64,000 nt of DNA, taken from Bdellovibrio sp. ArHS (GTDB lineage Bacteria; Bdellovibrionota; Bdellovibrionia; Bdellovibrionales; Bdellovibrionaceae). Positions 33,623 to 42,995 of the stretch are shown here, piece by piece; the first letter of the stretch is position 1, and the number at the start of each line of letters is the position of its first letter. The stretch is taken from NCBI RefSeq assembly GCF_000786105.1, contig NZ_JTEV01000016.1:62001-126000 (forward strand), in the 5' to 3' direction. A model generated the notes under the pieces. That model was not told the origin of the DNA and made no database searches. It saw only the letters and a program-made list of their open reading frames with translations. The translations under genes and the position numbers were made by a program.

Positions 33623-35992
33623 ATGAAGATTGCACATACGTGCTTAGCTGTTTCTTTGTTCGTGGGCTCCATGGCCGGAGCGCAAACACCCAAATCCGAT
33701 TTAGAATCTTTTAAAAAGGCGTTGGAACAGTTCCGTTCCTCGAAATACGAAGAAGCCATCTCTGGTTTCGAAGGTATTTTAAAAGAAAAGACCACGTTGG
33801 AAGAATACGCGCGTTTTTATTTAGCGCAGTCGTTCATGAAATCTAACAAGTTGGATCAAGCCGAAGGGGAGCTTAAAAAAATCCTGGAACTCTCGCCGAA
33901 TGTAAAGATGTCCATTGAGGCGTCGAATCTTTTGGGCCAAGTGGCTTTGGAAAAAAAGAATTTCAAGTTAGCCAGCAACTATTTCGTCAAACTCGAAAAA
34001 AGAACGCGCAACACGGAAGACTATCCGGATGTGATTTACAATTTGGCAGTGGCTGAAAAAGGTCTGACTCGTCACGGTCAGATGTGTAAATGGTTGGTGA
34101 AATTATACGAGCGTTATCCCGCATATTCCAAAGTTCAGGATTGGAGTGTCGATCTTTCCAAAAATGAATTTGAAGGCAAACCCACGGACTGTAACGTGAC
34201 GACGGAAGACTTCCGGACACGCGTTCGCTATCTTTTGTGGTCGGGACTGGATCAAAAAGCCCAAGGCGAAATCAATATCATGAAAGAAAAGTTGGCCAAG
34301 ACAGATAAATATCTGGCTGACAAACTGCAAGCGCAGTTCTTCCTGCAAGAAGGGGAAGTGAACAAAGCCGTTGATATTTTAAAGCCTTACTACGAAGCGA
34401 ATAAAAGAAACTTCGACTACTTGATTCTTTTCGCCTCGGCGTCAGCGCGGGCCGGAGAAGTGCAATTGGCTGTGGGATCTTATTACTCGGCCTATAAACT
34501 CAGTCCTCGTTCGAAAACAGGTCGTCAGGCGCTTTATCAGTCCGCCTTCTTAAGCTATCAGTTTCAGGACTATGACGGCGCCGCGCGCCGTTTTCAAGAG
34601 TTCATGAAAGTGTATCCGAAATCAGGTTTGAACAGAGATGCACAATGGCATCTGGCTTGGCTGCAATACCTTAAGGGTGACTACCAAGGCTCTTACAAAG
34701 CCTTTTCGAAATTGAATACTTTGAAAAGTAAAAATAGAAGAGCTTGGAAGGCTTTCCCGCAAGACCGTTTGGACTACTGGATGGCAATGAGTCTTTTCCG
34801 CCAAGGGAAAGTGGATCAGGCCAAGGAAATCATGGAGGAGTTGTCGAATGATCCTTTAATGGGTTATTACTCTATCGCAGCTCAAGCCCGTTTAAAGAAG
34901 ATGTCCGAGATCAAAACTCCGAAGTTGGCGGTATCCCCCTTACCCACGCAGCCGCGGGTGATTTCTCGTTTTTCAGCCAGTGAATTCCTCATGCCGACAA
35001 ACGCTGAAGACTATCGCGGGGATGAAAGCGAGTCGGAAGAAAATCTGGTTCTGACTCAATATTCCGCTGATGACGAAAAGAGTGAAGACGAAGAAGCCGA
35101 TGCGGTTGACAACCCGGATTTGAAATCTGTGGAGGTTGTCACGGATGAGGCCCTTCCGGATGTCAGCGGCGAAAAAGTTACGACCTTCTCAAATCCCGCT
35201 TTGATGAAACGTTTTGAGCGTGCTCGCGATATGATGATCTTGGGTGAGTACGAGTGGGCTCGCTGGGACTTGTATGACATCGAAAGAAAGACGTCCAACC
35301 GCGAATACTTGCGAACTCTGATGAGTGAATACAATACGGCCGGACACTTCAACCGTTCCTCTTATATCGCGCAGATCAACTTTGGCGGTCAAAGAGCGGC
35401 ACACGGCATGGACGGCATTCGTTATCTTTGGGAGTTCGCTTATCCACGCGCCTACAGTGAATTTGTCGAAAGATACACCAAGAAGTTCTCAGTACCAGAA
35501 GAACTGGTTTGGGGAATCATGCGGGCAGAGACCAACTACCGCCGCGATGCGATTTCCCCGGTAGGAGCTTTGGGCTTGATGCAGGTCATGCCTTTCACCG
35601 GCCACAAAGTCGCGGTTCTTTTGGGCGAAAAAGAGTTCAAAGCGCCTTTGTTATTGCAACCTGAAACCTCTGTTAAAGTGGGCTCTCGGTATCTAAAACG
35701 TTTGATGGATCGTTTCGAAAATGCGATTCCTTTGGTCGCGGCAGGTTACAATGCCGGACCTCATCGGGTTAAAAACTGGTTGGCTAGTTTTGGCAATTTG
35801 GAAACTGACGAATTCATCGAACACATTCCGTTTTTAGAAACACGCAACTACGTGAAGCGCGTGGTTTCCAACGCTTATATTTATTCTAACTTGTACGGCA
35901 ACAAAAAAGATCTTTTCCCTTACATGGCGGGATCTGTGCCAGCGAAACACATGGCCGATCTTGCAGGAAAAGAAAATTGGGATGACATTTGA
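33623..35992 (+). CDS. Soluble lytic murein transglycosylase with TPR-like repeats
   Basis: 789 residues with a signal peptide (HTCLAVSLFVGSMAGA). The long N-terminal part is an alpha-helical superhelix of tetratricopeptide-like repeats, with an acidic linker at about 470-515. The C-terminal SLT domain has catalytic Glu636 (MRAETNYRRDA), GALGLMQVMP and AAGYNAGPHRV. It cleaves murein glycan to 1,6-anhydro products in the periplasm. I chose ATG 33623 because AAGGA lies upstream. The stop overlaps the start of an oligopeptide-type permease gene. Confidence 0.93.
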   Translation: MKIAHTCLAVSLFVGSMAGAQTPKSDLESFKKALEQFRSSKYEEAISGFEGILKEKTTLEEYARFYLAQSFMKSNKLDQAEGELKKILELSPNVKMSIEASNLLGQVALEKKNFKLASNYFVKLEKRTRNTEDYPDVIYNLAVAEKGLTRHGQMCKWLVKLYERYPAYSKVQDWSVDLSKNEFEGKPTDCNVTTEDFRTRVRYLLWSGLDQKAQGEINIMKEKLAKTDKYLADKLQAQFFLQEGEVNKAVDILKPYYEANKRNFDYLILFASASARAGEVQLAVGSYYSAYKLSPRSKTGRQALYQSAFLSYQFQDYDGAARRFQEFMKVYPKSGLNRDAQWHLAWLQYLKGDYQGSYKAFSKLNTLKSKNRRAWKAFPQDRLDYWMAMSLFRQGKVDQAKEIMEELSNDPLMGYYSIAAQARLKKMSEIKTPKLAVSPLPTQPRVISRFSASEFLMPTNAEDYRGDESESEENLVLTQYSADDEKSEDEEADAVDNPDLKSVEVVTDEALPDVSGEKVTTFSNPALMKRFERARDMMILGEYEWARWDLYDIERKTSNREYLRTLMSEYNTAGHFNRSSYIAQINFGGQRAAHGMDGIRYLWEFAYPRAYSEFVERYTKKFSVPEELVWGIMRAETNYRRDAISPVGALGLMQVMPFTGHKVAVLLGEKEFKAPLLLQPETSVKVGSRYLKRLMDRFENAIPLVAAGYNAGPHRVKNWLASFGNLETDEFIEHIPFLETRNYVKRVVSNAYIYSNLYGNKKDLFPYMAGSVPAKHMADLAGKENWDDI

Positions 35993-36921
35993 CGGCTTAC
36001 GTTTTTCAGTACGTTTTTAAAAAAATATTTGAAATTATAGCGTCGCTAGTGGTCCTAGCGGCGCTAACGTTTTTTTTGCTAAAAGCCTTGCCCGGCGGAC
36101 CTTTCGACGAAGAAACGGCCTTGAATCCTGTCGTCAAAGAAAAACTGCAAGAACATTGGAAGGTCGATCAGTCATGGGTGGGGCAGGCCACCTCCTATAT
36201 TTCTTCAGTGGCGCAAGGGGACTTGGGTGTTTCAATGACTCGTCCCGAACGCACGGTGACGGAGATTATTTCCCAAGGCGTGGCCAATACTTTGACGTTG
36301 AATGCCTTGGCTCTGGTTTTTATTTTGACGGGGGCCTTCGCCATTTCTTTAGTGGCCGTTCGATGCAAAGACACGTGGGTTGAGCACCTGATTGACCAGT
36401 CTGTGATCGCATTTCTATCTTTACCCAGCCTTTTCTGGGGGCCACTATTAATTTATTTTTTCGGCTTCTATTGGAATGTGTTCCCCGTGGCATTTTTGAC
36501 AGGCCCGTCGCACTATGTGTTACCACTTTTGACGTTGTGCCTGCGTCCCTTGGCGGTTTTGATTCGTCTGTTGAAAAATTCGCTCAACGAAAATCTGCAA
36601 CAAGATTACGTGCGCACGGCGCGCGCTAAGGGCGTGAAAGTTTGGAACATCCTTTTTCACCATGTTCTTAAAAACTCTTTGATTCCTTTTTTAAGTTACG
36701 TCGGCCCGTTGATCGTGTCTTTGCTTTCAGGTTCCTTTCTGGTGGAAGTCCTTTTTGCTGTGCCGGGATTAGGAACCGAATTTATCTCGGCCTTGAATGA
36801 CCGCGACTACACTTTGATTGTCGGCCTGACGTTGTTTTATGGCACGCTGCTGGTTTTAGTGAACTCGCTGATTGATGTCTTAATTAAAATTGCCGATCCG
36901 CGCTTAAGGGAGGAGGCATGA
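35989..36921 (+). CDS. Oligopeptide-type ABC permease, OppB/DppB-like
   Basis: 310 residues with about six membrane segments. VRTARAKGVKVWNILFHHVLKN is the EAA loop typical of OppB/DppB, and GGPFD near the start is common in this family. The start is TTG 35989, overlapping the transglycosylase stop (TTGA). The overlap links peptide uptake to murein cutting. No binding protein or ATPase gene lies nearby. Confidence 0.88.
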   Translation: MTAYVFQYVFKKIFEIIASLVVLAALTFFLLKALPGGPFDEETALNPVVKEKLQEHWKVDQSWVGQATSYISSVAQGDLGVSMTRPERTVTEIISQGVANTLTLNALALVFILTGAFAISLVAVRCKDTWVEHLIDQSVIAFLSLPSLFWGPLLIYFFGFYWNVFPVAFLTGPSHYVLPLLTLCLRPLAVLIRLLKNSLNENLQQDYVRTARAKGVKVWNILFHHVLKNSLIPFLSYVGPLIVSLLSGSFLVEVLFAVPGLGTEFISALNDRDYTLIVGLTLFYGTLLVLVNSLIDVLIKIADPRLREEA

Positions 36922-37742
36922 AGAAGCTTCTTCTGATTTTCGCGATCAGTTTTCTTCTGGTTTTGATGTTCCTGACAGTGTGTTACCCCTGGCTGGGGTT
37001 GGGAACGGGGTTAGAACAAAATGTCGAAAACATCCTGCTTCCCGCCAGCAAAGACCATCTTTTCGGAACAGACACCTTGGGCCGCGAGCTTCTTTCCCGG
37101 GTTCTTCTTGGGGGCAGAATTTCACTTCTGGTGGGGCTGGCCTGTTCGGTGCTGTCCTTTCTTTTTGGTTTTACTTATGGGGCCGTTGCCGGATGGTTTG
37201 AAGGAATCACAGATCGTGTGTTGATGCGTTTCTTGGATATTCTGATGGCGATTCCCAGTTTCATTCTGGTTTCTATTTTGTGCATGAGTCTGCAAGTGGC
37301 CTTGCCTTTTGAGGACATCTTTATCAAGGCACTGTTTTCTTTGTGTCTGGGGATTTCTGCAACCCACTGGATGAGCTTAGCCCGAGTCACGCGCGGCATG
37401 GTTTTGGAAATTAAACGAAAGCCCTTCGTTGAAGCGGCCGTAGCTTTGGGCGGCACCAGGACCCACATTCTTTTGCGCCATCTTCTGCCTAATATGCTGG
37501 GCACGTTGCTCATTTTAATGGCCCTTCAGATTCCCACAAATATTCTGTACGAAAGTTTCATGAGCTTCATCGGCTTAGGCATTCATCCCCCTTACACAAG
37601 CTGGGGGATTCTGGTGCGTGAAGGCTGGAAAACTCTTTCAAGTTTTCCACACCTCATTCTGTATCCTTCGCTGATTCTGTTTTTAACAGTCTGGAGCTTT
37701 CACATCATCCTCGATGCGCTAAAAACCAAATTCCGTCTTTAA
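36918..37742 (+). CDS. Oligopeptide-type ABC permease, OppC/DppC-like
   Basis: 274 residues. It shows the OppC features: a periplasmic loop HLFGTDTLGRELLSRVLLGG after the first membrane segment and the EAA loop FVEAAVALGGTRTHILLRHL. The ATGA overlap with the OppB-like gene and a GGAGG site give coupled translation. It forms the partner half-channel. Confidence 0.92.
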   Translation: MKKLLLIFAISFLLVLMFLTVCYPWLGLGTGLEQNVENILLPASKDHLFGTDTLGRELLSRVLLGGRISLLVGLACSVLSFLFGFTYGAVAGWFEGITDRVLMRFLDILMAIPSFILVSILCMSLQVALPFEDIFIKALFSLCLGISATHWMSLARVTRGMVLEIKRKPFVEAAVALGGTRTHILLRHLLPNMLGTLLILMALQIPTNILYESFMSFIGLGIHPPYTSWGILVREGWKTLSSFPHLILYPSLILFLTVWSFHIILDALKTKFRL

Positions 37743-37752
37743 GACTTCGGCT

Positions 37753-39213
37753 TTATCTTGGCGGTTGCCAGCCACCGAAGGTGCTTTCAATGAACTCAGC
37801 ACAAGATAAAGTCAGATGATCTTGCATGTGGCGGGCGACGATTTGGATGCCCAAAGGAAGACCTTCATCATTCAGTCCTGTCGGCGTGCACGTCGCCGGA
37901 TGTCCGGTCGTTACAAAGATCGCGGTATAGATGAAATCAAAAGGGGACCACAGCGGAGCACGATGTTTGGGCGCCACGCGCGGATGGGGTGGCAATAACA
38001 AAATCCCTTCTTCACCGAGCAACTCATCAAGGTCCTCTTTCATTTGCGCCAAGGCCTTCATATCATCGGCAAAGTCTTGGCCGCCGATATTTAGCTTTTC
38101 CCCCAAAGAGACAAGAAGGTTGGGGAAAGTGTAATCTCCGCGTCCCAAAGCGACTTTAAGCAGCTCTTTTCCGATGGAAAGCTCTTTTTGCGGTCCCATC
38201 AAGGTTTCATAAAGATGTCTGTTCTTGGAACTCTTCAAGGCCGAGAACCAAAGGTTGGTGGCGTGCACGAAAAAGCGAGGGTCAAGTTCTTGAACATCTG
38301 CACCCAATTCGGAAAATAACTTGCCACAATTTCGGACCACTTGTGCCAGCTCGTAGTCTGTCGAACGGGCGCGGTGAAATATCGGCTCAGGGCAAATTAA
38401 TATTTTTCTTCCCGCCCACTCTTGGGTGCGTTCCTGCAAAACCGGTTTTTCCATGGTGTGAGGATCGAGTCCGTCAGCGCCCATCATCACTTGGAGCATC
38501 GGGTAAAGATCGCTGGCTTTACGACTCATGGGTCCCATTGAGGTGTAAGGATATTTCTCTTCGCTCAGTCCTAAAAGCTCTTCCCTCTCAAAAGGAAAGT
38601 GCCCGGTGAGCGGCACCATTTTACGAGAAGGCTTGTGGCCTGAAACTCCGCAGAAGAAGGCAGGCATACGAATGCTGCCACCAATATCGCTGCCAAGACC
38701 CATGGGGGTGGCGCCGGCACCTAACAGAGCCCCTTCGCCACCACTACTGCCGCCGCAAGTGCGAGTCACATCGTAGGGGTTGTTGGTACGGCCATAGACA
38801 GGATTGAAGGTCTCAAACCAAAATCCCAGTTCGGGCACATTGGTTGTACCTACGGGAATAGCGCCGGCATCTTTCATCCGCGCAACAACGGTTGCATCCC
38901 AATCTAAAACCAGGTCGCGCTTATGAATACTGCCGCCCGTGCGTCGCATGCCCTTATAGGCAAACATTTCTTTCACGGTAAAAGGAACTCCAAAGAAGAC
39001 GGGAAGGTTGGTGTTGTCCTGAGCCACCCGTTCATCTTGTTCTTGCGCGAGTTTGCGAGCGCGTTCGTAATCTTTTTCTACCATCGCATTTAAAGCTGGG
39101 TTCACCGCTTCGATGCGCGCAATATGTGCTTCTAAAACTTCAGAGGGTTTGACTTCACGACGAGCCACTTTCGCGGCGATTTCCAAAGCAGAAAGTTTCA
39201 GCAATTCATTCAT
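37753..39213 (-). CDS. Amidase-signature family hydrolase
   Basis: 486 residues. The Ser-cisSer-Lys triad is complete: Lys81 (GVPFTVKEM), Ser156 (CGGSSGGEG) and nucleophile Ser180 (SDIGGSIRMPA); the 24-residue gap between the serines equals that of fatty-acid amide hydrolase. It hydrolyses amides, but the substrate is unknown. It is not GatA, as no gatB/C is near and the C-terminus is FAAH-like. A terminator precedes it, so it is transcribed apart from ychF. Confidence 0.88.
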   Translation of the reverse strand: MNELLKLSALEIAAKVARREVKPSEVLEAHIARIEAVNPALNAMVEKDYERARKLAQEQDERVAQDNTNLPVFFGVPFTVKEMFAYKGMRRTGGSIHKRDLVLDWDATVVARMKDAGAIPVGTTNVPELGFWFETFNPVYGRTNNPYDVTRTCGGSSGGEGALLGAGATPMGLGSDIGGSIRMPAFFCGVSGHKPSRKMVPLTGHFPFEREELLGLSEEKYPYTSMGPMSRKASDLYPMLQVMMGADGLDPHTMEKPVLQERTQEWAGRKILICPEPIFHRARSTDYELAQVVRNCGKLFSELGADVQELDPRFFVHATNLWFSALKSSKNRHLYETLMGPQKELSIGKELLKVALGRGDYTFPNLLVSLGEKLNIGGQDFADDMKALAQMKEDLDELLGEEGILLLPPHPRVAPKHRAPLWSPFDFIYTAIFVTTGHPATCTPTGLNDEGLPLGIQIVARHMQDHLTLSCAEFIESTFGGWQPPR

Positions 39214-39218
39214 AAACT

Positions 39219-39240
39219 AAAAAGGGGCCTTGCGGGCCCC
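39219..39240 (-). terminator. Rho-independent terminator after ychF
   Basis: On the minus strand GGGGCC pairs with GGCCCC around a five-base loop and runs into TTTTT. It ends the rplY-pth-ychF transcripts just before the amidase gene. Confidence 0.8.
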
Positions 39241-39254
39241 TCTCCTAAAAGATG

Positions 39255-40355
39255 TTAAACGTTGAAGCGGAAGAATAAGATGTCGCCGTCTTTCACGACG
39301 TACTCTTTTCCTTCCAGGCGATATTTGCCGGCTTCTTTAACGGCTTGTTCGGACTTGTAGTTGAACAGATCTTCACAGTGATAAGTCTCGGCACGGATGA
39401 AACCTTTTTCAAAGTCCGTGTGAATGACACCCGCCGCTTGCGGCGCCTTAGTGCCGGCACGGATTGTCCATGCACGAACTTCTTTTTCTCCGGCCGTGAA
39501 GTAAGTTTGTAGTCCCAATAAAGAGTAAGCTTCACGGATCAAACGGTTCAAGCCGGGCTCTTCGGCATTCATCGCTTCAAGGAAGTCTTTACGTTCTTCT
39601 GGTGGCAGAAGAGCGATTTCGGCTTCCATCGCCGAACAGATCAAGATGGTTTTATTGTTTTCTTCCGCCGCACGTTTTTCGACGGATTTTGTCCAGTCAT
39701 TTCCGCCAGCCGCAAAATCTGTGTCTGACACGTTCATTGCGTAAAGAACCGGTTTAGCCGTCAATAAGTGCATTTCACGCAAGATCGGCGCTTCAAGATC
39801 ATCGACAGTCACCGAACGCGCGGGAAGACCTTTGCCCAAGGCCTCTTGCACACGTTTCGCAACTTCGACTTCCATTTTCAATTTTTTATCGGTCGAGTTC
39901 TTTGCTTGTTTTTCAATACGTTGAAGACGTTTTTCAACAGAGTCTAAATCCGCAAGCAAAAGTTCCGTATTGATAATTTCAATGTCACGAAGTGGATCGA
40001 CCGATCCTGCCACGTGAACAATGTTTGGATCGTCAAAACAACGAACCACGTGAACGATCGCATCAGTTTGACGGATGTGGGAAAGAAATTGATTTCCCAA
40101 ACCTTCACCTTGCGAGGCGCCCTTAACGATACCTGCGATATCCACGAACTCCATGGTCGTTGGAATCACTTTCTGAGGTTTAATGAATGTTGTGATTTTA
40201 TCCATACGAGGATCTGGAACTGTGACCACACCCACGTTTGGATCAATTGTACAGAAAGGGTAGTTCGCCGCTTCCGCTTTTGCTGAAGTTAACGCATTGA
40301 AAAGCGTACTTTTACCCACGTTGGGCAGACCAACGATACCAACCTGTAAAGCCAT
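39255..40355 (-). CDS. ychF: Ribosome-binding ATPase YchF
   Basis: Obg-family P-loop protein that prefers ATP and binds 70S ribosomes. 366 residues: G1 GLPNVGKSTLFNALT, the NYPFCTIDPNVG switch, DIAGIVKGASQGEGLGN, a coiled hairpin, and the C-terminal TGS domain ending FRFNV. The Gly-Leu-Pro-Asn form of G1 is normal for YchF. The pth-ychF pairing is conserved in many bacteria. Confidence 0.97.
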   Translation of the reverse strand: MALQVGIVGLPNVGKSTLFNALTSAKAEAANYPFCTIDPNVGVVTVPDPRMDKITTFIKPQKVIPTTMEFVDIAGIVKGASQGEGLGNQFLSHIRQTDAIVHVVRCFDDPNIVHVAGSVDPLRDIEIINTELLLADLDSVEKRLQRIEKQAKNSTDKKLKMEVEVAKRVQEALGKGLPARSVTVDDLEAPILREMHLLTAKPVLYAMNVSDTDFAAGGNDWTKSVEKRAAEENNKTILICSAMEAEIALLPPEERKDFLEAMNAEEPGLNRLIREAYSLLGLQTYFTAGEKEVRAWTIRAGTKAPQAAGVIHTDFEKGFIRAETYHCEDLFNYKSEQAVKEAGKYRLEGKEYVVKDGDILFFRFNV

Positions 40356-40398
40356 GAAAACCTCATTTTTCGAGAGTCAAAAATCAACTGACTCTAGC

Positions 40399-40962
40399 TT
40401 AACCGTTGAATTTTGTCGAAGCTTTTTGAACTCCATCAAGGATAATGCTTTCGATCGCATCCAGCCCGCGATTCAGAAAGTCGGGGAGTTTGTCGAACTC
40501 CTCTTTTGTGAATTTCCCTAGGACATGGTCAGGGACGGGGATGTGGGGGTTTTCAGGGCGTCCCACGCCCATTTTCAGACGTACGTAGTCAGCCGATCCC
40601 AACAGTCCAGAGACGCTCTTGATACCGTTGTGGCCGCCGTGCCCACGATTTTTGTGAATGCGGATGGCATTGAAAGGAATATCGATTTCATCGTGAATGA
40701 CGATCAGGTGATCCAGTGGGATTTTATAGAACCCCATCAAGGGTTGAACTGATTCCCCGGAAAGATTCATATAAGTCTGAGGCTTGCAGAAAAGAAGCTG
40801 ATGGTCTTTCCATTTCACCTGGGCAACTTCGGCTTTAAATTGATTTTTGATAGGGGGATTTCCCACGCCTTGCAGAAAGTAATCAACGGCCATAAAGCCG
40901 ATGTTATGACGAGTGAGTTTGTATTCGCCGCCGGGATTTCCTAAACCAACAATCAACCACAT
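40399..40962 (-). CDS. pth: Peptidyl-tRNA hydrolase
   Basis: Releases tRNA from prematurely dropped peptidyl-tRNA. 187 residues. LIVGLGNPGGEYKLTRHNIGF carries the catalytic His, and PQTYMNLSG and GHGGHNGIKS complete the site. I chose ATG 40962; a TTG two codons upstream, closer to GAGGAA, is possible. It lies 43 nt before ychF and just after a terminator that follows rplY. Confidence 0.96.
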   Translation of the reverse strand: MWLIVGLGNPGGEYKLTRHNIGFMAVDYFLQGVGNPPIKNQFKAEVAQVKWKDHQLLFCKPQTYMNLSGESVQPLMGFYKIPLDHLIVIHDEIDIPFNAIRIHKNRGHGGHNGIKSVSGLLGSADYVRLKMGVGRPENPHIPVPDHVLGKFTKEEFDKLPDFLNRGLDAIESIILDGVQKASTKFNG

Positions 40963-40983
40963 AGACAAGATTCCTCAAAAACA

Positions 40984-41009
40984 AAAGGCAGCTCGGGTGA
41001 GCTGCCTTT
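40984..41009 (-). terminator. Rho-independent terminator between rplY and pth
   Basis: AAAGGCAGCTC pairs perfectly with GAGCTGCCTTT around a four-base loop; on the minus strand it is followed by TTTTGTTTTT. It would limit read-through from the highly expressed rplY into pth. Confidence 0.85.
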
Positions 41010-41038
41010 GTGGTGTTTTACTAAAACGCTGAAGCGAA

Positions 41039-41686
41039 TTATTTTTTCGCAGCAGGAGCTTTTGCAGCAGCAGGTGTCGCAGCAGCTGGAGCAGCAGCCG
41101 GAGCCGCAGCTGGAGTAGCAGCAACTTCTTCTTCTTGAGCGTTTACAACTACGATAGTTTGTTCTGCGCCAGTGATAATTTTCACAGAGCCAGAAACTTG
41201 CAAGTCAGAAACGTGAAGAGCGTCACCTACGCCCAAGTTAGAGATATCAGCAGTGATGAACTCTGGGATATCTGTAGGCAATACTTCAACCTCAACAGAA
41301 CGAAGAACAACGTTCAACAAACCGCCTTCAGATAGACCGATTGGTTTACCTTCAAGACGAACTTCAACGTTAACGCGAACAGCTTTCTTAAGATCCAACG
41401 CGAAGAAGTCAACGTGTTGAGGGCGGCGAGAAAGTGGGTGTACGTCTACTGATTTAACAAGAACAACGATACCGTTGGCTTTTTTGTCTTCAGATTTCAA
41501 AGTGAAAAGAGCATTCTCGTAAGCACGAGTGTTGTATTTCACGATTTCTTTTTCACCAACTGATACGTTGATAGGTTCTACAGCTCCGTAGATAACTGCA
41601 GGTACGTTGCGAGAGTTGCGAAGTGCGCGGCTGTTGTGTTTACCAGTCTCACGAGTTCCAACAGCAAGTTCAATTCTGTTTTTCAT
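41039..41686 (-). CDS. rplY: Ribosomal protein L25, long CTC form
   Basis: 5S-rRNA-binding protein of the large subunit. 215 residues: the N-terminal L25 domain (to about 95), then the CTC beta domain. It ends in an unusual tail of Ala-Pro repeats finishing KAPAAKK, about 30 residues long. Codon choice differs from neighbours (many T-ending codons), as expected for a highly expressed gene. It sits in the order prs-rplY-pth-ychF, which is widely conserved. Confidence 0.95.
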   Translation of the reverse strand: MKNRIELAVGTRETGKHNSRALRNSRNVPAVIYGAVEPINVSVGEKEIVKYNTRAYENALFTLKSEDKKANGIVVLVKSVDVHPLSRRPQHVDFFALDLKKAVRVNVEVRLEGKPIGLSEGGLLNVVLRSVEVEVLPTDIPEFITADISNLGVGDALHVSDLQVSGSVKIITGAEQTIVVVNAQEEEVAATPAAAPAAAPAAATPAAAKAPAAKK

Positions 41687-41726
41687 TTTGTCTTCCTTCT
41701 AGTCCAATAGAGGATTGTTGTTAATT

Positions 41727-41749
41727 TTACTCCGGTTAACCCGGAGTAA
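41727..41749 (-). promoter_or_regulatory. Hairpin in the rplY leader
   Basis: TTACTCCGG pairs perfectly with CCGGAGTAA around five bases, 41 nt before the rplY start. Two more small hairpins lie between it and the prs stop (GCGCTG/CAGCGC at 41774-41787 and GGCC-GAAA-GGCC at 41799-41810). The first could be a protein-binding leader; the last may mark the prs 3' end. Confidence 0.35.
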
Positions 41750-41809
41750 GTTTTAAAATCTATTTCAGCCTACGCGCTGTGCAGCGCTTCGGCACCGTGG
41801 CCTTTCGGC

Positions 41810-42754
41810 CTAATCAAACAAAGAACTGACGGAGTCGTTGCCGTGAATTCTCTTAATTGCTTCCGCTAAAACCGGTGCAACTGAGACCACTTCAATTTTT
41901 CCACAGTTTTTCGCCGCTTCAGACAGCGGGATCGTGTCAGTAACCCATACTTTTTCAATAGGGCTTTCTTTCAAACGATTGATCGCGGGACCCGATAAAA
42001 CGGGGTGTGTAGCAACGGCGAACACACGTTTTGCCCCATTTTTCAGAAGGCTGTCAACTGCTTGTGTAAGAGTTCCAGCCGTATCAATCATATCGTCCAC
42101 GATAACGGCCGTTTTGCCAGTGACGTCCCCGATAAGATGCAGGGCTTTGGCCTCATTAGGGCCGGAACGGCGTTTATCAATGATCGCCATCGAGGATTCG
42201 ATGCGTTTTGCGAAGGCGCGGGTTCTTTCGACCCCGCCGGCATCTGGACTCACTGCGACAAACTCGGTCCCTTGGCCGTAGGCGTCTCTCCAGGCGCGAG
42301 CCAAAGTCGGAATGGCGAACAAGTGGTCCACAGGAACGTTAAAGAAGCCCTGAATCTGGGCCGCATGCAAGTCGACGGAAACAACCCGGTCCGCGCCGGC
42401 GGTGGTAATCAGATCAGCCATCAGTTTCGCCGAAATGGGAGCGCGCGGGGCGACCTTGCGGTCCTGGCGGGCATACCCATAATACGGGATGACGGCGGTG
42501 ATGGAGGCGGCAGAGGCTCGGCGTAAAGCATCGAGCATCACGAACAGCTCCATGTAGTTCTGATTCACGGGTGGGCAGGTACTTTGGACAACGAATACAT
42601 GTTGTCCCCGTACGCTTTCGTGAATTTCGACTTGGATTTCCCCATCGGCAAAGGTGCTGACTTCACAGTAACCGAGCTCTACTCCAGCAGCTTCGGCCAC
42701 CTTTTTTGCCAGGGTCGGATTGGCATTGGCGGTAAAGATTTTTAGGCCCTTCAT
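41810..42754 (-). CDS. prs: Ribose-phosphate pyrophosphokinase
   Basis: Makes PRPP from ribose-5-phosphate and ATP for nucleotide, His and Trp synthesis. 314 residues. Landmarks are FADGEIQVEI, the flexible-loop PYYGYARQDRK, the metal site DLHAAQIQGFF and the PRPP loop VIVDDMIDTAGT. I chose ATG 42754, after CAGGAG; the open frame extends 36 codons upstream without support. A 241-nt structured leader separates it from rdgB. Confidence 0.97.
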   Translation of the reverse strand: MKGLKIFTANANPTLAKKVAEAAGVELGYCEVSTFADGEIQVEIHESVRGQHVFVVQSTCPPVNQNYMELFVMLDALRRASAASITAVIPYYGYARQDRKVAPRAPISAKLMADLITTAGADRVVSVDLHAAQIQGFFNVPVDHLFAIPTLARAWRDAYGQGTEFVAVSPDAGGVERTRAFAKRIESSMAIIDKRRSGPNEAKALHLIGDVTGKTAVIVDDMIDTAGTLTQAVDSLLKNGAKRVFAVATHPVLSGPAINRLKESPIEKVWVTDTIPLSEAAKNCGKIEVVSVAPVLAEAIKRIHGNDSVSSLFD

Positions 42755-42995
42755 CACTCGTAGTCTCCTGAGTGTTAAATGGTTTTCAGAACGGTAGCAA
42801 AGGCCCGGGGGGTTGTCCACTTTTTCGCAGAAGGCAAAAGGATTTTCCCTCTGAAAGCGCATTTAATTATGCTGATAAAATCGGCATCGAAGCGTCAGAG
42901 GGATGAGATGGAAAAAATTACGGAGTTCGAAGGCGCAAGCCAGGGTGAAGGGGGCTTTCGCGAGGGCGGCAACCTTCACCGACTAGTCGGAAAGG
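42755..42995 (-). promoter_or_regulatory. Structured leader region of prs
   Basis: This gap holds an 8-bp stem CCCTCTGA/TCAGAGGG (42847-42902) with further pairing inside, an 8-bp stem GGTGAAGG/CCTTCACC (42944-42980), and the 12-nt palindrome CCGACTAGTCGG (42979-42990). A prs promoter is likely here. No known riboswitch class is recognised. Confidence 0.35.
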
